Positions 36,871 through 45,671 of a stretch of DNA of 64,000 bases are shown here, piece after piece (position 1 is the stretch's first letter; every line of letters starts with the position of its first letter). The position numbers and the translations under genes are program-made. Location: NCBI RefSeq assembly GCF_003385115.1, contig NZ_QUNI01000004.1, positions 194,459 to 258,458 of the forward strand, written 5' to 3'. The notes under the pieces were generated by a model. The model worked only from the letters and a program-made list of their open reading frames with translations. It did no database searches and was not told the DNA's origin. This DNA comes from Flavobacterium aquicola. GTDB taxonomy: Bacteria; Bacteroidota; Bacteroidia; Flavobacteriales; Flavobacteriaceae.

Positions 36871-38121
36871 ATGTTATTCGAAGATTTATCACTTTCAAAA
36901 AGTATACAAAGAGCCGTATTTGAAGAAGGCTATACAGAAGCAACACCTATCCAAGAACAATCCATTCCAATTGTATTGGCTGGAAAAGACTTGATTGGCT
37001 GCGCACAGACAGGAACAGGAAAAACGGCAGCATTTGCCATTCCAATTATTCATCAGCTGCATAGAATTGTAGGTTCTACAAAAAAAGCTAAGGTGATTCG
37101 AGCACTTGTTGTTACTCCTACAAGAGAATTAGCTGTTCAAATCGGACAGAGTTTTGATACGTATGGCAAATACACCAATTTGACTCAATTAACTCTATTT
37201 GGCGGTGTATCACAAAACCCGCAGGTTGATGCATTAAAAAATGGAGTTGACATCGTAATAGCAACGCCAGGACGTTTATTAGACCTGCACAAGCAAGGCT
37301 TTCTTGATCTTAATCATTTACATACTTTAGTATTAGATGAAGCTGACCAGATGCTGGATATGGGATTTGTAAATGATGTCAAAAAAATTGTAAAGCTTAC
37401 GCCAAAAAACAGACAGACTCTTTTCTTTTCAGCAACAATGCCGATAGCAATCAGAGAATTGGCCGAAATGTTTCTGACAGATCCAGAAACCGTAACAGTA
37501 TCGCCTGTTTCATCAACAGCAGAAAATGTCGAACAGCGCGTTTATTTTGTTGAAAAAACCGAAAAAAGAAATTTACTCTATCATCTGATAAAAAATGAAA
37601 ATTTATCAAATGTTCTAGTTTTCTCCAGAACAAAACATGGCGCGGACAATGTAGTTAAAGCTTTGAGAAAGAAAGATATTCCTGCCGAAGCCATACATGG
37701 AGATAAATCACAGAATGCAAGACAGCGTGTTTTAGATGCATTCAAAAATAAAGAAGTAGGCGTTCTCGTTGCAACGGATATTGCAGCCCGCGGTATAGAT
37801 ATTGATCAATTGCCTTTTGTTATTAATTTTGATCTGCCTAATATTCCTGAAACATATGTACACCGTATTGGAAGAACGGGCCGTGCAGGAAACGGTGGTA
37901 TAGCAATTTCTTTCTGCAGTAAAGATGAAAAAGACTATTGGAAAGACATTCAAAAGCTGATAAAAGTAGATGTAGCAACTGTAGATAATCATCCATATCC
38001 GTGGCATTCCGGAAATCCAGCAGCTGAGAGCAGTCCGCCTAAAAATTCAAATCGCAGCGGAGGTGCCCACAAATCGAGAAAATCAAATGCATCGAAACAA
38101 AACAAAAAACGCTGGTATTAA
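36871..38121 (+). CDS. DEAD-box RNA helicase, RhlE type
   Basis: A 416-residue helicase. Q motif YTEATPIQEQSIP, motif I AQTGTGKT, Ia PTRELA, Ib TPGRLLD, II VLDEADQMLDMGF, III FSATMP, V VLVATDIAARGID and VI HRIGRTGRAG are all present. The C-terminal 40 residues are basic and low in complexity (SNRSGGAHKSRKS), typical of RhlE proteins that bind ribosomal or mRNA structures. It is monocistronic with a strong terminator. Confidence 0.96.
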   Translation: MLFEDLSLSKSIQRAVFEEGYTEATPIQEQSIPIVLAGKDLIGCAQTGTGKTAAFAIPIIHQLHRIVGSTKKAKVIRALVVTPTRELAVQIGQSFDTYGKYTNLTQLTLFGGVSQNPQVDALKNGVDIVIATPGRLLDLHKQGFLDLNHLHTLVLDEADQMLDMGFVNDVKKIVKLTPKNRQTLFFSATMPIAIRELAEMFLTDPETVTVSPVSSTAENVEQRVYFVEKTEKRNLLYHLIKNENLSNVLVFSRTKHGADNVVKALRKKDIPAEAIHGDKSQNARQRVLDAFKNKEVGVLVATDIAARGIDIDQLPFVINFDLPNIPETYVHRIGRTGRAGNGGIAISFCSKDEKDYWKDIQKLIKVDVATVDNHPYPWHSGNPAAESSPPKNSNRSGGAHKSRKSNASKQNKKRWY

Positions 38122-38136
38122 TACTATACAATAATT

Positions 38137-38176
38137 AAAAAAGCATCTTTTAAAATCATTTAAAAGATGCTTTTTT
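38137..38176. terminator. Strong bidirectional terminator
   Basis: A 16-bp perfect stem (AAAAAAGCATCTTTTA and its complement) with an 8-base loop between the convergent helicase and hybrid kinase genes. Confidence 0.85.
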
Positions 38177-38202
38177 TATGTTAACCATTTAAATCAAATC
38201 AA

Positions 38203-40410
38203 TCAAACAAGGCTTTTTGATTTTAAAATGAGGCTGTTCATAATTTTAAACAACTGAATGGATTCGAATGGTTTAACAATAATATCATTCATTCCAGCCA
38301 TTATAGCTTCATCTGTTATTTCGTTTTTGTCAAAAGCTGTTAACGCTATTATAGGAGTATCAATTCCTTCTGCTCTTATTCGCCTTGAAGTTTCAAATCC
38401 GTTTATCACAGGCATATTGATATCCATTAAAATAATATCAAATTCTTCTTGTGCCAAAATTTCCAAAGCCTTAAAACCATCATCAACTACTTGGCAGGAA
38501 TAGCCATTTTTCTCGATAGTTTTCTTAGTGATCAATTGATTAATAGGATTATCTTCGACCACAAGCACTTTAAATATTTCATTAGATGTTACATCCACTT
38601 GTATATTGTTTATTATTTCATTAGTTACCATAAAATTACATTCAAAATTAATACAAAAAGCAAAAACAGTTCCTGATCCCAATTCGCTTTCAACAGTAAT
38701 ATCACTGCCAAAAAGTTCTAACAATCTTTTTACAATAGACAATCCCAAACCTGTTCCTTGATAATCAAGCTCTTTCCTACCTACTTGAACAAACTTATCA
38801 AAAATTTTATTTTGATCTACATCGGCAATACCTATCCCATTATCTTTTATTTTAACCTCAATAGAATGCATCTCTCCTTCTACTGCAATTTGTTTAGCTA
38901 TAATATCAATCTTTCCATCCTTAGTAAACTTCAAGGCATTGCTCACCAAATTCATCAAAATCTGGGCAAATCGAAGTTTATCCCCAATAAGACTTTCTGG
39001 AATTAATGGATCAACGTGTATGTTTATGATGTTATTATTTTTTTTTGCAATAAAAGACAATGAATCTTTTATCATATGAAACTCATCAGTTAAATTGAAT
39101 ATCAATCTGTCCAAAACTATTTTATTTTCTTCAATTTTATTAATCTGCAGAATATCATTCACCAATGACAATAAATAGCGTGCAGAAAATTTGAGTGAAT
39201 TTAAATGCGGACTATGGGATAGTTCTTTGTGTTCTTCCAAAAGCAGATCAGCTATACCGACAACTCCATACAGCGGTGTTCTCAATTCATGGCTTATTGT
39301 AGATACAAACTGTGTTTTCAATAAGGCTGATTCTTCGGCTTTTTTATTTGCAATAATCAGCTCCTTATTTGCTGTTAACAGATCAGAATTAGATTTTAGT
39401 CTAAATTTATTGTTTTTGATTAATGAATTCAGAAAAAGCAATAAAACAAAAATGGCAATAATAAACAGCAGAACAATAATTCGGGATTTTTTTAAACTCT
39501 GAAACTGCAGATCTTTTTCATATTCAATTTTATCAATAGTTCTTTTATATTCATCTAACTGAAAATTAATTCCCTCAATATTCGCTTTTTCTAATTTTTC
39601 CTCTGCATAAAGCTCATCATTAAGACGGGTATAAATCTCCAGATGATCATAAGCATTTTTATAATCTTTTAGCTTCATCAGTAGCTTTGAGTACTCTAAA
39701 TGCGAATAGGACAAATCTGACTTTCCCTGCTTGTCATTTCCCAGCCATATAGCTTCTCTAAAATAAAAATCAGCTGTTGAATCTTCATTTTTAAAATTAT
39801 AATACATGCCGTTCAGCATATTCAGCACTACAGCTAAAGATCCATTTTTATGATTTTTATAATAGGAATTAATGAGTTTCAAGCTTTCTTCTCCTTCATT
39901 AAACTTGCCTGTATCAAAAAGAGCCCAGGTTAAATTAAGATTAGTAAAAGCCAGCTGTGTGGAATCTGAAATTTTTTTACCGTATTCAATAGCGGTTTTA
40001 TAATAAATAATACCAGTAGAAAATTTTCTTTTTTCAAAACAATACATGTTGCCCAGGTTGTTATTTATCCTTTGCTTTATGGTATCATTTTCAGTTAAAT
40101 CAGCATAACTTAAAGCTTTTCTGTAGTAAAAAACAGCCTTGTCAAATTGAGCCAACGCATTAAAATTAGCGGCGACATTATTATAATTTTCAGCAATAAG
40201 AATATTGTCTTTAAGAAAAATTGCCTTGCGCAAAGCTATTCTAGAGATCAGCAGCGATTTCTCAAAATCACCAGATTCTCTATGTCTAACTGCAGATGAA
40301 TTTAATTTTAAAATTTCCTTTTTGGGAGATAGCTGAGTTTGCCCAATTACAGTTGAACCAAAAACATTTAACCACAAAGCAAATAATAAAACTATCCTTA
40401 TTCGGGGCAT
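38203..40410 (-). CDS. Hybrid sensor histidine kinase with periplasmic TPR domain and C-terminal receiver
   Basis: A 735-residue protein. The signal peptide is followed by about 260 residues of TPR-like helices (AVFYYRKALSYADL, GIIYYKTAIEYGKK). A membrane helix (IIVLLFIIAIFVLLLFLNSL, about 312-331) leads to a coiled coil and the HisKA motif FVSTISHELRTPLYG. The ATPase has LVSNALKFT (N), DNGIGIA (G1) and GTGLGLSI (G2). The receiver near the end has VVEDNPINQLI, IILMDINMPVING and IIVKPF. No DNA-binding domain is attached, so it signals to a partner. It is transcribed alone; the stimulus is unknown. Confidence 0.94.
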   Translation of the reverse strand: MPRIRIVLLFALWLNVFGSTVIGQTQLSPKKEILKLNSSAVRHRESGDFEKSLLISRIALRKAIFLKDNILIAENYNNVAANFNALAQFDKAVFYYRKALSYADLTENDTIKQRINNNLGNMYCFEKRKFSTGIIYYKTAIEYGKKISDSTQLAFTNLNLTWALFDTGKFNEGEESLKLINSYYKNHKNGSLAVVLNMLNGMYYNFKNEDSTADFYFREAIWLGNDKQGKSDLSYSHLEYSKLLMKLKDYKNAYDHLEIYTRLNDELYAEEKLEKANIEGINFQLDEYKRTIDKIEYEKDLQFQSLKKSRIIVLLFIIAIFVLLLFLNSLIKNNKFRLKSNSDLLTANKELIIANKKAEESALLKTQFVSTISHELRTPLYGVVGIADLLLEEHKELSHSPHLNSLKFSARYLLSLVNDILQINKIEENKIVLDRLIFNLTDEFHMIKDSLSFIAKKNNNIINIHVDPLIPESLIGDKLRFAQILMNLVSNALKFTKDGKIDIIAKQIAVEGEMHSIEVKIKDNGIGIADVDQNKIFDKFVQVGRKELDYQGTGLGLSIVKRLLELFGSDITVESELGSGTVFAFCINFECNFMVTNEIINNIQVDVTSNEIFKVLVVEDNPINQLITKKTIEKNGYSCQVVDDGFKALEILAQEEFDIILMDINMPVINGFETSRRIRAEGIDTPIIALTAFDKNEITDEAIMAGMNDIIVKPFESIQLFKIMNSLILKSKSLV

Positions 40411-40506
40411 AATAGAAGTTTTTTTTCAAATATACATCAAATTATAAATTTTTGTGACACTTTTGTTAAGAATATTTTGAAATTTAACTTTACTCTTAAA
40501 ACAAAA

Positions 40507-40537
40507 AAGCAACTACTTTTTTAAGAAGTAACTGCTT
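40507..40537 (-). terminator. Hairpin terminator of the symporter gene
   Basis: A 12-bp stem with two mismatches (AAGCAACTACTT against AAGTAACTGCTT), followed on the - strand by TTTTTTGTTTT. It lies 65 bp beyond the symporter stop. Confidence 0.65.
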
Positions 40538-40602
40538 TTATTATTTCAACAAATATGATTTTATAAAAACATTAAAAATCAAATAAGATATCTAACTAAA
40601 AT

Positions 40603-41859
40603 CTATTTTTCATCTTCCCATTTACCAACTACAGATGTGGCTAAAGCGTTCCCTAAAACATTTGTAGCACTCCTGAACATATCACAAAAGTGATCTATCG
40701 GCAATATTAATGCAATACCTTCAACAGGGATTTTAAACATACCGCAGGTCGCTGCAACCACTACCAAGCTCGCTCTTGGAACACCGGCAATTCCTTTACT
40801 GGTTAACATCAATACAAAAAGCATGGTAAACTGGGTTGGATAATCAAGGTGAATTCCATAAGCCTGAGCGATAAAAATACCTGCAAAAGTCATGTACATC
40901 ATACTTCCGTCAAGATTAAAAGAATATCCCAGCGGCAGCATGAAAGAAACTATTTTATCTTTTACTCCAAATCGTTCCAGCTCTTCAGTAAGTTTTGGAA
41001 AAACTGCCTCAGAACTTGTAGTTCCAAAAGCAATAATCAAAGGACTGATGATATGTTTTAATAATGTTTTCATTCTATTGCCCAGAAAAATAAATCCTAT
41101 TGCAATAAGAACTACCCATAACGTACTGATTCCAATAAGAAAAGAACCAAAAAACTTGAAATAAGTAATAGCTAATTCTTGAAAATCCCTAACAGCAAAA
41201 ACACCTGCAATTGCTCCAAAAACTCCAATTGGCGCAAATTTCATTACATAATTCACCATTTTTAAAACAATGTGCGAACTTCTGTCCAAAAAATCTATAA
41301 CAGGTTTTGCCTGCTCTCCCATTGAAGCCGCTGCTAATCCAAAGAATATTGAAAATATCACAATCTGCAAAATTTCATTGGTAGCCAATGCTTCAAAAAG
41401 ACTTTTAGGAACAATATGCTCTATAAAATTTTCAAAAGACAAACTCTGGGTTTTAGCAGTTACATCTGTAACACTTGCCATATCAACATTGGATAGATTT
41501 AACCCAACACCCGGCTGTAATAAATTCACATACAGCATTCCGATTAACAATGAAAAGAAAGATGCTGTAAAAAACCATCCCAGCGCTTTTCCGCCGATTC
41601 TCCCAACTGCTTTTATATCACCCAATTTTGCAATTCCTACTACCAAAGTGGTAAAGACTAACGGTGCAATAATCATCTGCACAAGCCTGATAAATATAGT
41701 AGCCAGCATTTTTATCTTGGTACTAAATTCTTTGGTAGTTTCTAATGCTACCGAATTATGAATTATAATACCTAATACCGCTCCTAAGAGCATTGCAATA
41801 AGAATTTGACCAGTTAATCCTTTAAAAAAAGATGGTTTTTTGGTTTCAATTGTAGTCAT
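40603..41859 (-). CDS. Dicarboxylate/amino acid:cation symporter (DAACS family)
   Basis: A 418-residue inner-membrane transporter with eight main helices. Family signatures: MIIAPLVFTTLVVGIA, AFGTTSSEAVFPK in re-entrant loop 1, SFNLDGSMMYMTFAGIFIAQ, and SKGIAGVPRASLVVV in re-entrant loop 2. It takes up glutamate, aspartate or C4-dicarboxylates with Na+ or H+; which one is not clear. Single gene with its own terminator. Its 300-bp upstream region holds only an inverted repeat. Confidence 0.94.
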   Translation of the reverse strand: MTTIETKKPSFFKGLTGQILIAMLLGAVLGIIIHNSVALETTKEFSTKIKMLATIFIRLVQMIIAPLVFTTLVVGIAKLGDIKAVGRIGGKALGWFFTASFFSLLIGMLYVNLLQPGVGLNLSNVDMASVTDVTAKTQSLSFENFIEHIVPKSLFEALATNEILQIVIFSIFFGLAAASMGEQAKPVIDFLDRSSHIVLKMVNYVMKFAPIGVFGAIAGVFAVRDFQELAITYFKFFGSFLIGISTLWVVLIAIGFIFLGNRMKTLLKHIISPLIIAFGTTSSEAVFPKLTEELERFGVKDKIVSFMLPLGYSFNLDGSMMYMTFAGIFIAQAYGIHLDYPTQFTMLFVLMLTSKGIAGVPRASLVVVAATCGMFKIPVEGIALILPIDHFCDMFRSATNVLGNALATSVVGKWEDEK

Positions 41860-41977
41860 TTAATTAATTTCAAGGTTAAAATTCAATATTTAGCTCGTCA
41901 AAATACTGAAGATATTTTTCCTCTCACAGCATCATTTCAGAATGCAGCGGGAAGTAACATTTGCTTTAAAAGTTTTC

Positions 41978-42106
41978 GCCACGAATTACACAAATAAACA
42001 CAAATTATAATTGTGTTTAATTACACGAATTATTAAAAATGATAGAATTCGTATAATTAGATTTCAATTTGGATAATAATTAGTGACAATAGGTGTAATT
42101 CGTGGC
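41978..42106. repeat. Long-range inverted repeat, GCCACGAATTACAC
   Basis: GCCACGAATTACAC at 41978-41991 and its exact reverse complement at 42093-42106 enclose about 100 bp of AT-rich sequence that itself has TGTGTTTAATTACACGAATT. It fills most of the 300-bp gap between aroC and the symporter. The motif is related to the repeat at 33366-33417. Confidence 0.65.
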
Positions 42107-42159
42107 TAACTTTTTCTTAAAGCAAATACTGTGATTTGTTTTTGAAATTATTTTTTCAG

Positions 42160-43221
42160 TTACAAATATGTTTTATTCAAAAGAAAGAAATCAGCCAAAA
42201 CTATTGCTGCCATTGCTTCTACAATAGGCACTGCTCTCGGCACAACACATGGATCATGACGCCCCTTTCCTGTCATTGGTGTAATATTTCCTTTATTGTC
42301 TAATGAATCCTGAGTCTGCATGATAGTCGCCACCGGCTTGAAGGCTACTCGGAAATAAATATCCATTCCGTTGCTTATACCGCCTTGAATTCCTCCCGAA
42401 AGGTTGGTTTTAGTAGTTCCGTCAGGATTGTACAAATCATTATGTTCGCTTCCTTTCATTTTAACGCCTTCAAAACCGCTTCCAAATTCAAAACCTTTTA
42501 CGGCATTGATAGAAAGCATCGCTTTTCCTAATTCGGCATGCAGTTTATCAAATACTGGCTCACCAAGACCGATAGGCACATTTTGAATCACGCAGGTAAC
42601 CGTTCCTCCTACTGTGTCTCCTTCTTTACGAATCTGACGGATATATTCTTCCATAACTGCTGCCGATTCTTCATCTGGACAGCGAACTGGGTTACTTTCA
42701 ATTTTAGAAAAATCCAATTCGTGATACTCTTTATCTAAAAAAATCGGACCAACAGAAGAAACATAAGCATTGAATTTAATCTCAGGCAGCATCTGCTTTG
42801 CAATTGCACCTGCTACTACCCTGCTTGCTGTTTCACGTGCCGAACTACGGCCACCGCCTCTGTAATCACGGAAACCGTATTTTTTATCATACACATAATC
42901 AGCATGACTTGGTCGGTAATTATCTTTGATATGGGAATAATCGTCTGATTTTTGATTGGTATTCGGGATAATAAAACCAATTGGAGTTCCTGTGGTTCTT
43001 CCTTCAAAAATTCCAGATAAAAACTGTACATCATCTGGTTCCTTGCGCTGTGTAACTATTGCGGACTGACCTGGTTTTCTTCTCGACATTTCAAATTGAA
43101 TTGCCTCTAAGTCCAGCTGTATTCCTGAGGGGCAGCCGTCAATAATTCCGCCCAATGCTTCTCCGTGTGATTCACCAAAAGTGGTTATTCTATATAGTGT
43201 TCCGTAGCTGTTTCCTGCCAT
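42160..43221 (-). CDS. aroC: Chorismate synthase
   Basis: A 353-residue enzyme that makes chorismate in the shikimate pathway with reduced FMN. Signatures are strong: [18 protein letters not shown] at the start, [47 protein letters not shown] (20 residues), [18 protein letters not shown], and the C-terminal [20 protein letters not shown]. Full length. It is transcribed alone. Confidence 0.98.
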   Translation of the reverse strand: MAGNSYGTLYRITTFGESHGEALGGIIDGCPSGIQLDLEAIQFEMSRRKPGQSAIVTQRKEPDDVQFLSGIFEGRTTGTPIGFIIPNTNQKSDDYSHIKDNYRPSHADYVYDKKYGFRDYRGGGRSSARETASRVVAGAIAKQMLPEIKFNAYVSSVGPIFLDKEYHELDFSKIESNPVRCPDEESAAVMEEYIRQIRKEGDTVGGTVTCVIQNVPIGLGEPVFDKLHAELGKAMLSINAVKGFEFGSGFEGVKMKGSEHNDLYNPDGTTKTNLSGGIQGGISNGMDIYFRVAFKPVATIMQTQDSLDNKGNITPMTGKGRHDPCVVPRAVPIVEAMAAIVLADFFLLNKTYL

Positions 43222-43339
43222 TGTTTTAAAGTTTTTGGCAAATGTAAGTTTTATGAATTAAACTAAAAATTATAAGTTGGTAATATTCATAATAATTCAA
43301 AACTTTAATACTAATTTTTTGGAGCAGAAATGTTGGCTT

Positions 43340-43480
43340 TTTTTACAAGTTTCCTCCCGCTCTCCGCTGCAATTCCCGCTTAAGTAAAACTACGGCTAAA
43401 AAGCCTTGTTTTTCTAAATCGGGAGATTTCCACTTCGATCGGGGCTAAATGACAGGATTCCTGCTTTTTTAGAGATTATC
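43340..43480 (+). repeat. Dispersed intergenic element with ATCGGGGCTAAA box
   Basis: GC-richer than its surroundings. It contains CCTCCCGCTCTCCGCTGCAA, then GATTTCCACTTC, GATCGGGGCTAAA (43437-43449) and AGGATTCCTGCTTTTTT. A recognisable relative in the opposite orientation lies at about 48250-48412. It shows no open frame. The 375-bp gap between aroC and the 222-residue gene consists of this element plus the hairpin at 43518-43546. Confidence 0.55.
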
Positions 43481-43517
43481 AAAAGCTGAAATAAAACACT
43501 GCTGTTCTATTGAAAAA

Positions 43518-43546
43518 ACCTAACAGGTTTTAAAAACCTGTTAGGT
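43518..43546. terminator. Perfect hairpin downstream of the 222-residue gene
   Basis: A 13-bp perfect stem (ACCTAACAGGTTT / AAACCTGTTAGGT) with a 3-base loop. It may act as a terminator for the - strand gene, but it could also be a dispersed palindromic repeat, since its T run is poor. Confidence 0.6.
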
Positions 43547-43596
43547 CTGTGCCGAAAATCAATAAAAACAAAGGGGTTTATCTATAAACTACATCT

Positions 43597-44265
43597 TTAC
43601 AATGCACGGCTGGCCCGATTATAAATGATATAATCATTGTACTTGGCGACACTGCTCGTTTCCCAGATTGCAAACCCAACGGCAGTATATCTAGTTAATA
43701 CTTCATAAATTGAATTGCCCTGCTCGATCCGATTCTCTTTCAGGAAACTGCGCTCCCATATTTTATCATGCTGCCTGTGCACCAGTTCTTCAAAATCAAT
43801 GCTTAATGCAATAATGGCGTCCAGCTTAGCAGCCGTAATCCCAGTCTCAATAAGCTCCTCCAAGTATCTTTTGCCTGCATGTGCCACAACTTTTGCAGTT
43901 ATCATTAAGTCCGAATCGTTTTTTTTGCTAATCCCGCTGGTGCAAAACAATCGGTATCTGGCACTGTTTACCCCAAACACCAGCTCAACGCGTTTCATCA
44001 CCTCCCGAATGGCAGTGCGAAGCTCCTCGCCTTTTTCATTTTTAGTCTTCGTTACAGCCGTCTGGTCACTTTTGGCTTCTATATCGGTTATACTGTTGCC
44101 AAAAGCGGTCAGCGCAGTCTCTAATTCTGCAATCATTATTTCAGTAATACCAAATTTAGCAAAAGCAGTTTTGTCCCTTCGCATAAAACGTATCTTTTCC
44201 TTCCCCTTTACTATCAAATCAGCATCCGTAAGTTGATATTTTCTCAAAACATTCTGTTTTCCCAT
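43597..44265 (-). CDS. Conserved helical protein of unknown function, 222 residues
   Basis: The protein is almost all alpha-helical by pattern, with no signal peptide or membrane segment. It opens KYQLTDADLIVKGKEKIRFM and has a central REVMKRVELVFGVNSARYRLF and an aromatic C-terminus (TAVGFAIWETSSVAKYNDYI). I do not recognise a named domain; I recall paralogous proteins of this type in flavobacteria. It lies at the edge of an accessory region, with a heptad-repeat reading frame 162 bp upstream on the same strand. A stable cytoplasmic helical bundle is the most that can be said. Confidence 0.75.
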   Translation of the reverse strand: MGKQNVLRKYQLTDADLIVKGKEKIRFMRRDKTAFAKFGITEIMIAELETALTAFGNSITDIEAKSDQTAVTKTKNEKGEELRTAIREVMKRVELVFGVNSARYRLFCTSGISKKNDSDLMITAKVVAHAGKRYLEELIETGITAAKLDAIIALSIDFEELVHRQHDKIWERSFLKENRIEQGNSIYEVLTRYTAVGFAIWETSSVAKYNDYIIYNRASRAL

Positions 44266-44426
44266 GGTAGAATAGCTTTTTTGTTAGGTCAGTATAAATT
44301 TGAATAAGATAAATTTTATATCATTGAAATTAAAAGAAAGAAAAATCTAGTTTTTTCAAATATACTATTTATTTAGATATGACAAAAGGCATAGAAATTA
44401 TCTAAAATCATCTTATGTTGTACGAA

Positions 44427-44591
44427 TTATTGAGTTAGTTGTAAGAACTCCACGATTAGTTGAGGCAAATCCGTAGTTAGTTGACTTAAATCCTCAGTTA
44501 GATGACTTAAATCTTCGGTTAGATGACCTAAATCCTTAGTTAGTTGACCTAAATCCGCAGTTAGATGTAGTAAAGTCACTGACATTATCAT
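44427..44591 (-). CDS. Possible 54-residue heptad-repeat protein
   Basis: On the - strand an ATG at 44591 (or 44585) opens a frame to a TAA at 44429-44427. Residues 8-45 are successive seven-residue units of the type (Q/H)-L-T-x-D-L-(G/S), for example HLTADLG, QLTKDLG, HLTEDLS and QLTTDLP. Heptads with L at two positions could form a helical bundle or coiled coil. Substitutions between units often keep the L, T and D residues, which favours coding, but no ribosome site is visible and the array could equally be non-coding. Confidence 0.35.
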   Translation of the reverse strand: MIMSVTLLHLTADLGQLTKDLGHLTEDLSHLTEDLSQLTTDLPQLIVEFLQLTQ

Positions 44592-44619
44592 AACTAACTG
44601 CGGATTTAGGTCAACTAAC
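44452..44619. repeat. 21-bp tandem repeats with a 26-bp inverted copy
   Basis: About five units of the type GTTAGTTGACCTAAATCCGCA run head to tail from about 44455 to 44564 with no spacers. A perfect inverted copy of the last unit and a bit more (44594-44619 against 44539-44564, 26 bp) lies after a 29-base gap and could fold into a strong hairpin. The remaining sequence of the 563-bp gap 44266-44828 is AT-rich without other clear genes. Confidence 0.85.
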
Positions 44620-44769
44620 AGCCAATTACGGTCTTCTGACTGTAAATTGTAATCTTCTGAGGCTGTGGACTAGTTTTTAGAACACAAAATAATAGCAGTA
44701 CGAACAAATAAGCATTTTATAGGATTATAATTATTATTTTTTATATTTGGATTAAATGAAATGCGACGG

Positions 44770-44822
44770 TTTATCACGCCTACTCATCTGAATTTGGGTG
44801 TATTATGATGGGCTTGTTACGT
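44770..44822 (+). repeat. Possible degenerate attC-like site before the first cassette
   Basis: TATCACGCCTACTCAT (about 44773-44788) and ATGATGGGCTTGTTA (about 44805-44819) are imperfect reverse complements about 17 bases apart, ending in GTTACGT just before the first cassette gene. It differs in sequence from the four main repeats. Confidence 0.3.
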
Positions 44823-44828
44823 ATATAA

Positions 44829-45233
44829 ATGAGTTGGCAAACATTAAAGACAATGACTGAAATCCAAGTAGAAAAAAACGAAGAAGAAGAACTTCCAATA
44901 CCACACGTTTGGAGACCAATTTTTAAAAACATAGTTAAGGCATTTGTAAATAAGGATTACCATCTAAGCTTAGGAGTAAATAATGTAAATCCTGTTTCAG
45001 ATAAAACTGCGGAACAAATACAAGAATATATCGAGGACTATGGAGAAGAACTCATTGATTTATCCGAAGAAACTTGGGATACTTCTGTTTACATTTGTTA
45101 TGGTAGCTATTGGAATGTGTTAATTGACCTCTTCACTAAAAATGAGGGCTTAAGTGATTTAGTACTTAACGCTGAGGTAAGGGAAATAGACAATAATTAT
45201 GTTGTTTACGTCAACTTGGTTTACGTTCCATAA
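44829..45233 (+). CDS. Cassette gene 1: small acidic protein, 134 residues
   Basis: No signal peptide. A second in-frame ATG at 44853 (MTEIQVEKNEEEE) is an equally good start and would give 126 residues. The core reads IPHVWRPIFKNIVKAF, LSLGVNNVNPVSD, IEDYGEELIDLSEETWDTSV and a C-terminal DNNYVVYVNLVYVP. It may belong to a small family of unknown function that includes immunity-like proteins (I think of DUF7668, unverified). It is the first gene of the attC-like array, closed by the repeat at 45252-45374. Confidence 0.75.
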   Translation: MSWQTLKTMTEIQVEKNEEEELPIPHVWRPIFKNIVKAFVNKDYHLSLGVNNVNPVSDKTAEQIQEYIEDYGEELIDLSEETWDTSVYICYGSYWNVLIDLFTKNEGLSDLVLNAEVREIDNNYVVYVNLVYVP

Positions 45234-45251
45234 CACAAATAAAAAAACGTT

Positions 45252-45374
45252 TGCTAACAGCTACTGCAACGGATCTCGGCAATTGGTTTAATGGAAAGTT
45301 GGTTTTTTATTTGAATGATTTGGCAAATCCGAAGAATGGGCTTAATTTAGTCCCAAACCCGCTAGTACCAGAAA
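45252..45374 (+). repeat. attC-like repeat, copy 1
   Basis: It opens TGCTAACAGCTACTGCAACG, runs through GATTTGGCAAATCCGAAG and TTTAGTCCCAAACCCGC, and ends GTACCAGAA. The left and right ends are imperfect reverse complements (CAACGGAT..GGCAATT against AATTTAGTCCCAAACCCG). Unlike copies 2 and 3 the terminal CGTT is altered (AAAATTCCC), so its right core site may be damaged. Confidence 0.8.
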
Positions 45375-45389
45375 ATTCCCTGCAATATT

Positions 45390-45671
45390 ATGACAGAAGA
45401 ACAGATAAACCAATTTATTAGAATTCAGAAAATCGAAGATGAAATACAAAGGTCTTTTGAATGTTTACTTAATGATAATACTTCTGAGGAATTAAATATA
45501 AATATCAAAAACATATCTATTGACCCCAAAAATATAAAATATAAACTAACTGAAGTTGATTTTCATTCTTTTCAAACTTCAATAAATAACGGCGAAAATG
45601 AAATTGGGTATTATGCTTTACTATATGATTGCGAAGGCAAAATAATTGATGACTTTTTTGTAATTTACTGA
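45390..45671 (+). CDS. Cassette gene 2a: small protein, 93 residues
   Basis: A soluble acidic protein with no recognised domain: a helical start (EEQINQFIRIQKIEDEIQRS, 20 residues) and a beta-rich end (GYYALLYDCEGKIIDDFFVIY). Its stop TGA shares one base with the ATG of the next gene (TGATG), so the two are translationally coupled in a single cassette. The function is unknown; paired small genes in cassettes are often toxin-antitoxin or immunity units, but nothing here proves that. Confidence 0.7.
   Translation: MTEEQINQFIRIQKIEDEIQRSFECLLNDNTSEELNINIKNISIDPKNIKYKLTEVDFHSFQTSINNGENEIGYYALLYDCEGKIIDDFFVIY

Noticed and set aside
43715..44236. 173-codon + strand frame opposite the 222-residue gene
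   Set aside because: Ser/Leu-rich translation typical of a shadow frame; the - strand protein has the more natural composition and length.
44452..44564. CRISPR array from the 21-bp repeats
   Set aside because: Units abut directly with no spacers, the repeats differ from each other, and no cas gene is near.
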